Source of the DNA: Clostridiales bacterium
GTDB lineage: Bacteria > Bacillota > Clostridia > Oscillospirales > Oscillospiraceae
Assembly: GCA_020860575.1 (NCBI GenBank)
Contig: JAJBUB010000099.1
Location: forward strand, 1-36,918
Length of the DNA stretch: 36,918 nt
Reading direction: 5' to 3'
The position numbers and the translations under genes are program-made. Positions 23,323-30,509 of the stretch are shown one piece after another. Below the pieces are notes generated by a model that saw only the letters and a list, made by a program, of their open reading frames with translations, had not been told where the DNA came from and searched no databases. Position 1 is the stretch's first letter; each line of letters begins with the position of its first letter.

Positions 23323-24246
23323 ATGAAAAAAGACCTGTTAAAGATGCTGGACCTGTCCGGCGACGACATTCTGAGTATTCTCGACCTGGCGGATCAGCTG
23401 AAATATGAGCAGCAGCACGGTCTGCCCCACCACTATCTGGAGGGCAAGACTCTGGCCATGATCTTTGAGAAAAATTCCACCCGCACCCGGGTCTCCTTTG
23501 AGACGGGGATGTTCCAGCTGGGGGGCCACGCCCTGTTCCTCTCCGGCAAAGAGAGCCAGATCGGCCGGGGTGAGCCTATCCAGGACACCGCACGGGTCCT
23601 CAGCCGCTACTGCGACGGCATTATGATCCGCACCTTCGACCAGGCTGAGGTGGAGAACCTGGCAAAGTACGCGGACATCCCGGTCATCAACGGCCTGACC
23701 GACTTCGCCCACCCCTGTCAGGTGCTGGCAGACCTGATGACTGTCCGGGAGCGGATGGCCCATCTGGACGGGCTGAAGCTCTGCTTCATCGGAGACGGCA
23801 ACAATATGGCAAACTCCCTCATCGTAGGCGGCCTGAAATGCGGTATGGAAGTGGCCGTGGCCTGCCCGGAGGGATACTGGCCAGACCAGCAGGTGCTGGA
23901 CTTCGCCGCCTCCGTCCAGGGCGGCAGCCGGTTTACCCTCACCGGGGACATCTTTGAGGCGGCCAAGGACGCCGACGTGATCTTTACCGACGTCTGGGCC
24001 TCCATGGGCCAGGAGGAGGAACGGGCCAAGCGGGCCGTGGCCTTCGCCGGGTACCAGGTGAACGACCAGCTCATGGCTGTGGCCCATCCCGGCTGCATGG
24101 TGCAGCACTGCCTCCCCGCTCACCGGGGGGAGGAGATCACCGAAGAGGTGTTCGAGCAGCACGCCGACGAGATCTTCGACGAGGCGGAGAACCGTCTCCA
24201 CGCCCAGAAGGCCGTCATGGTCCTGTTGATGCACGGCGAGATCTGA
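23323..24246 (+). CDS. argF: Ornithine carbamoyltransferase
   Basis: A 307-residue transcarbamylase making citrulline from ornithine and carbamoyl phosphate. STRTR (carbamoyl-phosphate loop) lies in EKNSTRTRVSFETGMFQLGG, HPCQVLADLMT is the second phosphate/ornithine segment, and MVQHCLPAHRGEE carries the catalytic Cys-Leu-Pro of the HCLP loop. The anabolic role is inferred from its place as last gene of the arginine operon. GAGAGGAGCG precedes the ATG. A terminator follows 20 bases after the stop. Confidence 0.97.
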   Translation: MKKDLLKMLDLSGDDILSILDLADQLKYEQQHGLPHHYLEGKTLAMIFEKNSTRTRVSFETGMFQLGGHALFLSGKESQIGRGEPIQDTARVLSRYCDGIMIRTFDQAEVENLAKYADIPVINGLTDFAHPCQVLADLMTVRERMAHLDGLKLCFIGDGNNMANSLIVGGLKCGMEVAVACPEGYWPDQQVLDFAASVQGGSRFTLTGDIFEAAKDADVIFTDVWASMGQEEERAKRAVAFAGYQVNDQLMAVAHPGCMVQHCLPAHRGEEITEEVFEQHADEIFDEAENRLHAQKAVMVLLMHGEI

Positions 24247-24265
24247 GATTTTCTGAAATGAACGA

Positions 24266-24313
24266 CCGCCCTCCGGGCTTCGCGTTTGCGAGGCTCGGAG
24301 GGCGGCTTTCTTA
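24266..24313 (+). terminator. Terminator of the arginine operon
   Basis: A 10-bp GC-rich outer stem, CCGCCCTCCG/CGGAGGGCGG (24266-24275 with 24296-24305), has an inner region that can also pair (GGCTTCGCG/TGCGAGGCT region). CTTTCTTA follows. Confidence 0.82.
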
Positions 24314-24321
24314 CATTCTGC

Positions 24322-25254
24322 TCAACTTTGCTCCGGCAGGAGCTTGACCACAGCGGTGTTGGCGTAGGTCATGGGGTCGGTGTGGAGGAAGAAGACCACC
24401 CCATCGCAGGGGGCCAGAAGCCGCTCCATCGTCTCTCCTGCACCCGGGTCCAAAATCTCCGCCAGAGGGTCGCCGGCGATGACCCGGTCCCCCGGCTTGC
24501 AGACGGGGCGGAAGATGCCCGCGTAACGGGGCCGGACGGAGGCCATGCTGCTGTCCTCCCAGATCTGGGAGCGGAAGCCCCCCTGAATGGGCCGGTTGAG
24601 GATGCCCTCCCGGCTGAGGAACCGGAAGATGGCCCGCACCGCCTGGTCGGCGCTCTCCTCATCGATGGAGGTGGTGGTCGTGGTGTAGAGGCTGTAGGCG
24701 TTGGTGTCCCAGATCTGCCAGTTGTAGTTCAGTGTGGTGGTATCGTAGGGCCGGGGGTCCCGGAGGACGATGTGGGGCATACCGAACCACTCCGCCTTTT
24801 CCACGTTCTCAAATCCGGTGCGCATGATGCGGATATGGGGCAGGAACCGGCCCGGCATATAGAAGGAGGCCAGCTGGATGCCGTTGTCGTACCGGGAGAT
24901 CTGGCGGAACACTCCGTCGGCGATGCGCTGGGTGGTCTCCCCCAGGTCGTAGCCGGGGAACATCCGGTTGATGTCCGTGTTGTCCGTGGGCCAGAACCGC
25001 TTGCCCACGTTCATGGAGTAGGGGTTCAGGGAGGGGAGCACCAGAATCTCCTTCCCGGGATTCAACTCCCCCCGCTGCTCCGCCCGGCGGAGGGCCTTCA
25101 CCAGCTGGGAGCAGGTATAAATTTGCTGATACTCGTTGCCCCGGAGGCTACCCACCACGCAGAGGGAGCGCTCCCCCTGGCCAAAGGTGTAGCCGTGGAC
25201 CCGGAAGTTCTCTCGGTAAAGGGAGGGGATCTCATAGATGACCGACTGCCTCAT
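24322..25254 (-). CDS. AstE/aspartoacylase-like protein with a lost zinc site
   Basis: 310 residues, M14-like fold of the succinylglutamate desuccinylase/aspartoacylase family, the last gene of the ATP-grasp operon. It aligns along its length with the upstream paralogue: VVGSLRGNEYQQ with VTGIHGDELEGQ, LPSLNPYSMN with LYPAMNPLGIN, DINRMFPG with DMNRLFPG, RFLPHIRI with TELPQIRI. The zinc-site histidine is Arg38 (Glu41 kept), the third ligand is Leu128 (QLAS against IHAS), and the catalytic Glu position is Tyr190. Hydrolysis by the usual mechanism is therefore unlikely; a binding or scaffolding role is inferred. The C-terminal beta domain (CKPGDRVIAGDPLAEILDPG) is intact. It starts two bases after the stop of its partner. 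Confidence 0.85.
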   Translation of the reverse strand: MRQSVIYEIPSLYRENFRVHGYTFGQGERSLCVVGSLRGNEYQQIYTCSQLVKALRRAEQRGELNPGKEILVLPSLNPYSMNVGKRFWPTDNTDINRMFPGYDLGETTQRIADGVFRQISRYDNGIQLASFYMPGRFLPHIRIMRTGFENVEKAEWFGMPHIVLRDPRPYDTTTLNYNWQIWDTNAYSLYTTTTTSIDEESADQAVRAIFRFLSREGILNRPIQGGFRSQIWEDSSMASVRPRYAGIFRPVCKPGDRVIAGDPLAEILDPGAGETMERLLAPCDGVVFFLHTDPMTYANTAVVKLLPEQS

Positions 25255-25255
25255 G

Positions 25256-26194
25256 TCACATCGCCTCCTTGCGGATACGGGCCAGCAGAGAGCCCTCGTC
25301 CACCACGGGGTATTCCCGGACGGTGAACAGCAGCCCGTCCGCCGGGGCGGTGATCTCCCGGAGCAGCTCTCCGGTGAGGGGGTTTACCACAGAGCCAATG
25401 CGATCTCCGGCGGAGAGGATGGCCCCGTGGGGCTGCTCCTTCAAAAAGATGCCGGAAACCGGGGCGTTTAAGTAGCAGATGGCGTCGTCCTTCTCGGAGA
25501 CGAGGGGGGTGCGCACCGGGGCCACCGGCCCCGTCCAGATGCCCAGCTCAGCCATGAGCCGGAAAATGCCCTCGGTGAGCTGGTCGCCATAGGCGGGGGT
25601 CAGGCGCATCCCCACTCCCATCTCCACCACCAGGGTGGGCACGTCCCGGCTGTTGAGGCTGTGGGCCAGGGTGGACTCCAGCACCGTACTGGCCCCATGG
25701 ACCCAGATAAAGTCCACGTTGGCCAGCTTCGCGTAGTCCATCAGCCGGTCACGGAACAGCTCATTGATGCGGATTTGGGGCAACTCGGTGAGATAGATAT
25801 TGCTGGCGTGGATGTCCAGGCACAGGTCGGAGCCCAGCAGGTCCTCCATAATACGGGCGGCCATATCCTCCGTCATCGCCCCGTCCCGGCTGCCGGGAAA
25901 GAGCCGGTTCATGTCCAGGTCAAACCCTGGGATGCCCCGGGTCACGGAGTTGATGCCCAGGGGATTCATGGCGGGGTACAGGTCCACCGTCCCCGCCAGA
26001 TACTCCGGGTGGGCGGCAATGCGCCGGTTCACCTGATAGCAGACGTACTGCCCCTCCAGCTCGTCCCCGTGGATGCCGGTGACGATGCTGATGCGCCTGC
26101 CGCAGTCCTGGCCCCCGGTGGGGGTCAGGCGGTTTTTCTGGATGACCAGATTTTCAAAGACAGGCAGGGGAATGGATGCCACTGTCTGTATCAT
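25256..26194 (-). CDS. AstE/aspartoacylase-like zinc hydrolase (M14 family)
   Basis: 312 residues. All family catalytic residues are visible: zinc ligands His42 and Glu45 in TGIHGDELEGQ, third ligand His129 in LDIHAS, arginine motif DMNRLFPG, and general base Glu191 in LVVEMGVG. A C-terminal beta-barrel/lipoyl-like domain follows (SGDRIGSVVNPLTGELLREITAPADGLLF). Relatives remove acyl groups from amino acids or trim carboxyl-terminal residues; here the substrate is likely a product of the ATP-grasp ligase in the same operon. The start is placed at MIQTVASIPL because AAGGAGG lies seven bases upstream; the track start is eleven codons earlier. Confidence 0.87.
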   Translation of the reverse strand: MIQTVASIPLPVFENLVIQKNRLTPTGGQDCGRRISIVTGIHGDELEGQYVCYQVNRRIAAHPEYLAGTVDLYPAMNPLGINSVTRGIPGFDLDMNRLFPGSRDGAMTEDMAARIMEDLLGSDLCLDIHASNIYLTELPQIRINELFRDRLMDYAKLANVDFIWVHGASTVLESTLAHSLNSRDVPTLVVEMGVGMRLTPAYGDQLTEGIFRLMAELGIWTGPVAPVRTPLVSEKDDAICYLNAPVSGIFLKEQPHGAILSAGDRIGSVVNPLTGELLREITAPADGLLFTVREYPVVDEGSLLARIRKEAM

Positions 26195-26228
26195 ACTGCT
26201 TCCTCCTTTTTGTGTGGAACGGAACAAA

Positions 26229-27017
26229 TCACATGGGATGAACGGATACCCGGACGGTCTGGAACTGGTCGCCGCCGCCCAGAAAGCTGCCCCGGTTCAG
26301 GGGGCAGTCGCCGCCGTCCCGGCCCCAGGCCAGAACGATGTGCTGCCCCCGGATGGGGAGCAGATTGGTGGGGTCCAGGCCATACCAGCGGCCCTGGCTG
26401 AGTACCTCCACCCAGGCGTGGCTGGCCCCCTCTCCCACCAGCATCCCCGCCGCATACCGGGCAGGGATGCCCTCCAGACGGCAGAGGGCCAGCAAAATAT
26501 GGGCGTAGTCCTGGCAGACTCCCTCTCCCAGCGCCAGCGCCTCCTCGGCGGTGGTGCGGGTATCCGTCACCCGGGGGCAGTAGGTCAGCCCGTCGTGTAC
26601 CCCCTGGGCCAGCGTCCAGGCCCGCTCCAGGGGGGAGCGGTCACGGTCATCCGCCAGACGGCAGGAGAGGGCCAGCAAATGCGAACCGGGTCGTGTATAG
26701 GGAGAGGGGGACCTCATCATGCCCCACCGGACCGGGTCAGGCTCGGCCACTCCGTCGGACAGGCCGGTGCGCACCCGTCCTGTGGCGATGGCCTGAAACT
26801 GCTGATGGGACTGGGAGATGTGCCCGTAAAGGCAGCGATTGCCAAAGGCGTCGGCGGTCTCCGCCCCCTCGTGGGAGGGGGACAGCTCCAGCCGCTGCTC
26901 CAAAACCTGCTGCCCTTCATTGGACGGGGGAGAGAGACGAAGAAGGTAGCTGTGGTCATGGGCAGGGCGGGAGAACCGGAGATTCAGCTCGTACGCATAA
27001 CACAGCGTCTCCGCCAT
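26229..27017 (-). CDS. Transglutaminase-like cysteine peptidase
   Basis: 262 residues. An N-terminal beta-rich domain (YAYELNLRFSRPAHDHSYLLRLSPP) of the kind found before bacterial transglutaminase cores is followed by the core. Its triad is Cys168 in GEGVCQDYAHILLALCRLEGIPARYAAG, His200 in SHAWVEV and Asp215 in YGLDPTN. Proteins of this set usually cleave or transfer peptide bonds. No signal peptide, so cytoplasmic. ATP-grasp, alpha-E and transglutaminase genes form a recurring trio in bacteria (COG2308, COG2307, COG1305), which supports a joint function. Its ATG lies one base after the alpha-E stop codon. Confidence 0.9.
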   Translation of the reverse strand: MAETLCYAYELNLRFSRPAHDHSYLLRLSPPSNEGQQVLEQRLELSPSHEGAETADAFGNRCLYGHISQSHQQFQAIATGRVRTGLSDGVAEPDPVRWGMMRSPSPYTRPGSHLLALSCRLADDRDRSPLERAWTLAQGVHDGLTYCPRVTDTRTTAEEALALGEGVCQDYAHILLALCRLEGIPARYAAGMLVGEGASHAWVEVLSQGRWYGLDPTNLLPIRGQHIVLAWGRDGGDCPLNRGSFLGGGDQFQTVRVSVHPM

Positions 27018-27018
27018 C

Positions 27019-27684
27019 TCACACCGCCGTCAACCGTTCCACCGTCTGCACGATGCCGCTGTAGTCCAGAGGCTCTGCCTCCACCAGGCGGCCCAGCTCT
27101 GCCAGGCACGCCCGGTCATACCGGATGGTACACCGGTCGATGCGGCCCTGGAGCCGCCGGACCTCCCGGTGCAGGTCCACCTGGGAGGCGTGGAGCCGAC
27201 CAAAGAGGTCGATGCGCTCCACCCGCTTGCCCACCTTGATGATGTTCCGGGTGTTCTCGTCCTCTACCTGGTCGTCGATGATGCCCCAGAAGGCCAGAAT
27301 GTTGTCCGCGATCTTCTGAAACTCCAGCATGGGGGCGTCGCTGAGACGGGCACGGTTCATCTCATAGACCGCCAGCTGGATGTAGCTCAGCTCCTCGGTG
27401 CCGATCTCCTGGCGCAGCTCGACAGCGTTGTCATAGGCCCGGCGGAGGTTGCTGGCGATGGAGTTGGGGTCGCTCTCGTCAAAGGGGTAGCGGCGGAGAA
27501 AGTTCTGCGCCGTGGGGTAGATGTTGGGGATCTCCAGGGAGCGGCACAGCTCCCCATAGGTGTCCCCCTTGTCCAGCATATCGTCATAGCTCTTGGCAAA
27601 CAGCCGCAGGGAGGTGTACACCCGCTCGGAATAACGACCCAGCCAGTACAGCCGGTCGGTGACCTCTATCGACTTAATACCCAT
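27019..27684 (-). CDS. Alpha-E domain protein
   Basis: A 221-residue all-helical protein of the alpha-E family (COG2307). The opening VTDRLYWLGRYSERVYTSLRLF is the family signature, and further helices carry conserved Glu/Arg pairs (FWGIIDDQVEDENTRNIIKVGKRVERIDLFGRLH). Proteins of this family nearly always accompany a circularly permuted ATP-grasp protein, as here; the biochemical role is unproven. It starts inside the end of the ATP-grasp gene (19-base overlap), indicating translational coupling. It is shorter than many relatives, which exceed 300 residues. Confidence 0.9.
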   Translation of the reverse strand: MGIKSIEVTDRLYWLGRYSERVYTSLRLFAKSYDDMLDKGDTYGELCRSLEIPNIYPTAQNFLRRYPFDESDPNSIASNLRRAYDNAVELRQEIGTEELSYIQLAVYEMNRARLSDAPMLEFQKIADNILAFWGIIDDQVEDENTRNIIKVGKRVERIDLFGRLHASQVDLHREVRRLQGRIDRCTIRYDRACLAELGRLVEAEPLDYSGIVQTVERLTAV

Positions 27685-28985
27685 GTGTCCTTAAATCCTC
27701 CTCCCTGAGATGAGTTGACAATGAAGGAATCCGGGTTCCGGGAGAACCGGGTCAGGCCGCTCTTCCACACCACCGGCTCCTCGGCGGAGAGGACGAAGGC
27801 CCGCAGGTCGGCCTTCCGGGGGACCCGGACGCCGTTATCCATGATGTCCAGGTCCTGGAAATCGATGACCTCCTGAGCGATGAACCGGCGGGGCTCCGCT
27901 TTCAACAGGGCTACAAAGTCCTCCTTCTGCCGGGCGGACATCTTGCTGCCAAAGACCACGCCGTAGCCGCCCGCCTCGGCCACGTCCTTGAGCACCAGTG
28001 TGTCCAGATGCTCCAGAACGTACTTCATATCCTCCTTGTAGAAGGGCAGATAGGTGGGTGCATTGGAGAGGATGGGCGTCTCTCCCAGATAGTACTGAAT
28101 CATTTTGGGGACGAAGTAATAGATGCCCTTGTCGTCCGCCACTCCGTTGCCCGGGGCGTTGAGGATGGCTACCTGGCCCTTCCGGTAGGCCTGGAACAGA
28201 CCGGGCACGCCGATGAGGGATTCCGGACGGAAGCTGAGGGGGTCCAGGAAATCGTCGGAAATGCGGCGGTAGACCGCCCCCACCCGCTCCTTTTTGCCGG
28301 TGTAGTCCAGGAGGTAAACCCCGTCCTCCTCCACCACCAGGTCCTGACCGTTGACCAGGGGGGAGTGGGTCTGCTCCGCCAGATAGGAGTGTTCAAAATA
28401 GGCGGCGTTGTACCGTCCGGGGGTGAGCACCACCGTCAGCCCTCCCACGTTGGCGTAGTCCATGGTGTGGCGCAGCAGCTGGGCGTAGTTTCGGTTGTCC
28501 TCGATGTGGAACTCCTGGAAGGTGCGGGGGCTGCTCCGGCGGCACAGGTCCCGGACGATCAGGGGATAAGATGCCCCGGACGGCACCCGGAGATTGTCCT
28601 CCAGAATGTACCAGCTCCCGTCCTTCCCCAGCACCAGGTCGATGCCGGAGATGTGGGAGAACACCCCGCCGGGAGGCCGGATGCCCTCGCACTGGGGCAG
28701 GTAGCCGCTGGAGGCGTAGATGAACTCCTCCGGCACCACCCGGTCCCGGACGATCTTCTTCTCGTTGTAGATGTCCTCCAGAAACAGGTTCAGCGCCTTC
28801 ACCCGCTGCCGCAGGCCCCGGTCCAGCAGGTCAAATTCGTCCGCCGGAATGACCCGGGGGATGGCGTCGAAGGGGAACAGCTGCTCCTTGAAGGTCCCGT
28901 TCTTGTAGATGCCGAACTTCACGCCGTACCGGGCCAGCAGCTCGTTGACCGAGTTGGCCCGTTCGATCAGATCCATCTCATACAT
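27666..28985 (-). CDS. Circularly permuted ATP-grasp protein (predicted amidoligase)
   Basis: 439 residues of the COG2308 family, predicted to form amide bonds using ATP through an acyl-phosphate. Recognised segments: the N-terminal NELLARYGVKFGIYKNG...FPFDAIPRVIPADEFDLLDRGLRQRVKALNLFLEDIYNEKKI; EGIRPPGGVFSHISGIDLVLGKDGSWYILEDNLRVPSGASYPL with the ATP-grasp E-D-N metal ligands; VVLTPGRYNAAYFEHSYLAEQT; and LKDVAEAGGYGVVFGSKMS, the glycine-rich ATP loop. First gene of a five-gene operon, with a promoter at 29087-29116. GGTGA precedes the ATG at 28985; the track start is 25 codons earlier with no site. Confidence 0.92.
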   Translation of the reverse strand: MYEMDLIERANSVNELLARYGVKFGIYKNGTFKEQLFPFDAIPRVIPADEFDLLDRGLRQRVKALNLFLEDIYNEKKIVRDRVVPEEFIYASSGYLPQCEGIRPPGGVFSHISGIDLVLGKDGSWYILEDNLRVPSGASYPLIVRDLCRRSSPRTFQEFHIEDNRNYAQLLRHTMDYANVGGLTVVLTPGRYNAAYFEHSYLAEQTHSPLVNGQDLVVEEDGVYLLDYTGKKERVGAVYRRISDDFLDPLSFRPESLIGVPGLFQAYRKGQVAILNAPGNGVADDKGIYYFVPKMIQYYLGETPILSNAPTYLPFYKEDMKYVLEHLDTLVLKDVAEAGGYGVVFGSKMSARQKEDFVALLKAEPRRFIAQEVIDFQDLDIMDNGVRVPRKADLRAFVLSAEEPVVWKSGLTRFSRNPDSFIVNSSQGGGFKDTWVLSR

Positions 28986-29086
28986 AGAATCACCCTTTTC
29001 TCTCTCCGAAGGGGCGGGGAATGCGCTCCGCCCCAAAAACGAGACAAAGACGCCTTGCATCTCTGCAAAACGCCTTCGTTTTGTCT

Positions 29087-29116
29087 ATGTTATCACGTCA
29101 GGGCAAGGAATGTCAA
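29087..29116 (-). promoter_or_regulatory. Promoter of the ATP-grasp operon, with leader hairpin
   Basis: On the minus strand TTGACA (29111-29116), 18 bases, TAACAT (29087-29092). The expected transcript start is followed at once by an imperfect hairpin closed by AGACAAA/TTTGTCT, with an inner TTGCA-gaga-TGCAA (about 29042-29086). The leader to the ATP-grasp start is about 95 bases. Confidence 0.6.
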
Positions 29117-29173
29117 GAGGGAGCGGGGCGCTCCTGCAAAACATTGCCTTTGCAATTTTATAACAAATCTCTG

Positions 29174-29202
29174 TTGAATCTTGAGGGGGTTTATGATAGA
29201 AT
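29174..29202 (+). promoter_or_regulatory. Promoter of the small P-loop protein gene
   Basis: TTGAAT (29174-29179), 17 bases, TAGAAT (29197-29202), 57 bases before the ATG. The leader has a small hairpin ACCCGG-GCTG-CCGGGT just before the ribosome binding site. It is divergent from the ATP-grasp operon promoter. Confidence 0.6.
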
Positions 29203-29258
29203 ATCTCCACAGCAATCCCACCCGGGCTGCCGGGTGTATTTTAAAGGAGTGACTGATC

Positions 29259-29669
29259 ATGGTTAGAGTTATCATGGACCACAAGGGTTCCGGCAAGACA
29301 AAGCAACTGATCGATCTGATCAATTCCGCGGTTCTCACAGAGCACGGCAACGTCGTGTGCATCGAGTGGGATCGGGAGCTGGTCTATGCGATTCACTATC
29401 ATATCCGCCTGATCGAGGCCAGCGACTTCTATCTGCCCAATTTTGAGGTGCTCAAGGGCTTTGTCAGCGGCCTTTACGCAGGTAATTACGACATCACCCA
29501 CATCTTTATCGACAATCTGAGCAAGGTCGTCCCCATCAAGGACGCCAACCAGATCGAGGAGTTCCTGGACTGGATGGAGCGGTTCAGTGAGAAGAACGGT
29601 CTGAAGTTCACCATCACCATCTCCGCCGATGCCGAGACGGCCACCGACGGGATCAAGAAGTATATGTAA
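29259..29669 (+). CDS. Small P-loop protein of unknown function
   Basis: 136 residues. The N-terminus VRVIMDHKGSGKTKQLIDLIN holds a Walker A loop ending GSGKT, but the first position of the GxxxxGKT pattern is Asp7, not Gly. THIFIDNLSKV (about residues 82-92) is a good Walker B strand. The rest alternates helices and strands, ending LKFTITISADAETATDGIKKYM. It is shorter than a kinase or AAA module and has no obvious second domain. Nucleotide binding is likely; a partner or substrate cannot be named. The ATG has AAAGGAG nine bases upstream. It has its own promoter and terminator. Confidence 0.82.
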   Translation: MVRVIMDHKGSGKTKQLIDLINSAVLTEHGNVVCIEWDRELVYAIHYHIRLIEASDFYLPNFEVLKGFVSGLYAGNYDITHIFIDNLSKVVPIKDANQIEEFLDWMERFSEKNGLKFTITISADAETATDGIKKYM

Positions 29670-29687
29670 GGCGAACGCCTGACCTGC

Positions 29688-29718
29688 AACGCCTCCGCAA
29701 AGGCTGCGGAGGCGTTTT
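29688..29718 (+). terminator. Terminator of the P-loop protein gene
   Basis: A 12-bp perfect stem, AACGCCTCCGCA/TGCGGAGGCGTT (29688-29699 with 29705-29716), five-base loop, then TT before CG. It lies only 17 bases before the ung start, so its T-run runs close to the ung ribosome binding site. Confidence 0.75.
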
Positions 29719-29735
29719 CGTGTGGAGGGAAAACG

Positions 29736-30428
29736 ATGGAACCCTTAGAGGCTCAACTGGGCGGCTGGTCGGAGATCGCCGCCCCCATGCTCCGGGAGGA
29801 CTGGTGCCGGGCGCTGTTTGACCGGGTGGAGACGGCCTACAACGGCCCAAAACCGGTCTACCCGCCGAAGGAGCAGCTGTTCACTGCCCTGCGTCTGACC
29901 CCGCCGGAGGCGGTGCGCTGCGTCATTCTGGGACAGGACCCCTACCCCGGACAGGGACAGGCCCACGGTCTGGCCTTTTCCGTTCAGCCGGGGGTAGCCG
30001 TCCCCCGCTCTCTGCGGAACATCTATCTGGAGCTGGAGGCGGACCTGGGCATCCCGCCCGCCGCCACCGGGAGCCTGCTCCCCTGGGCGGAGCGGGGGGT
30101 GCTGCTGCTCAACAATGTCCTCACTGTCTACGACGGAGAGGCGGACAGTCACAAGGGCTGGGGCTGGGAACGGTTCACCGCCGGCCTGCTCCTGGCCCTC
30201 CGGGAGCAGCCACGGCCCATGGCCTTCCTCCTCTGGGGCCGGAACGCCCAGACCAAGGGCCGGGAGGCCCGCATCACGGAGAGCCCCTATCCCCGGCTGG
30301 TGCTCTCCTCCGCCCATCCCAGCCCCCTGTCCGCCCGCCGGGGCTTTTTCGGCTCCCGGCCGTTCAGCCAGGTGAACCGGTTCCTGGAGGCCCACGGAGA
30401 GCCGGGCATCGACTGGAGGGTGGAATAA
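29736..30428 (+). CDS. ung: Uracil-DNA glycosylase
   Basis: A 230-residue family 1 enzyme that removes uracil from DNA at the start of base excision repair. CVILGQDPYPGQGQAHGLAFSV is the water-activating loop with the catalytic Asp, GVLLLNNVLTV the uracil-recognition Asn strand, and SSAHPSPLSARRGFFGSRPFSQVN the leucine/histidine loop that intercalates DNA. The second motif has NNVL where NTVL is more usual. Length is normal. GGAGG precedes the ATG. Confidence 0.97.
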   Translation: MEPLEAQLGGWSEIAAPMLREDWCRALFDRVETAYNGPKPVYPPKEQLFTALRLTPPEAVRCVILGQDPYPGQGQAHGLAFSVQPGVAVPRSLRNIYLELEADLGIPPAATGSLLPWAERGVLLLNNVLTVYDGEADSHKGWGWERFTAGLLLALREQPRPMAFLLWGRNAQTKGREARITESPYPRLVLSSAHPSPLSARRGFFGSRPFSQVNRFLEAHGEPGIDWRVE

Positions 30429-30438
30429 GCTGCTCAGC

Positions 30439-30504
30439 GTGTCAAAATCCTTTTTTTGACACATTATTGCCCCCTGACGGCGGACCCGTCAGGGGGCAAT
30501 AATG
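30439..30504. terminator. Two abutting perfect hairpins between ung and the MATE gene
   Basis: GTGTCAAAA-TCCTTT-TTTTGACAC (30439-30462, 9-bp stem) abuts a 19-bp perfect stem CATTATTGCCCCCTGACGG-CGGAC-CCGTCAGGGGGCAATAATG (30462-30480 with 30486-30504). They sit between two converging stop codons, so they probably stop transcripts from both sides, but neither direction shows a U-run after the larger stem. Confidence 0.6.
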
Positions 30505-30509
30505 GTTGC

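Noticed and set aside
23129-23323. 64-residue minus-strand ORF (MFFAPLVDRVKASPHK...) in the argD-argF gap
   Set aside because: It is the translation of the inverted-repeat element and would be antisense within the arginine operon; no ribosome binding site or domain. Such ORFs are probably annotated by mistake wherever the element occurs.
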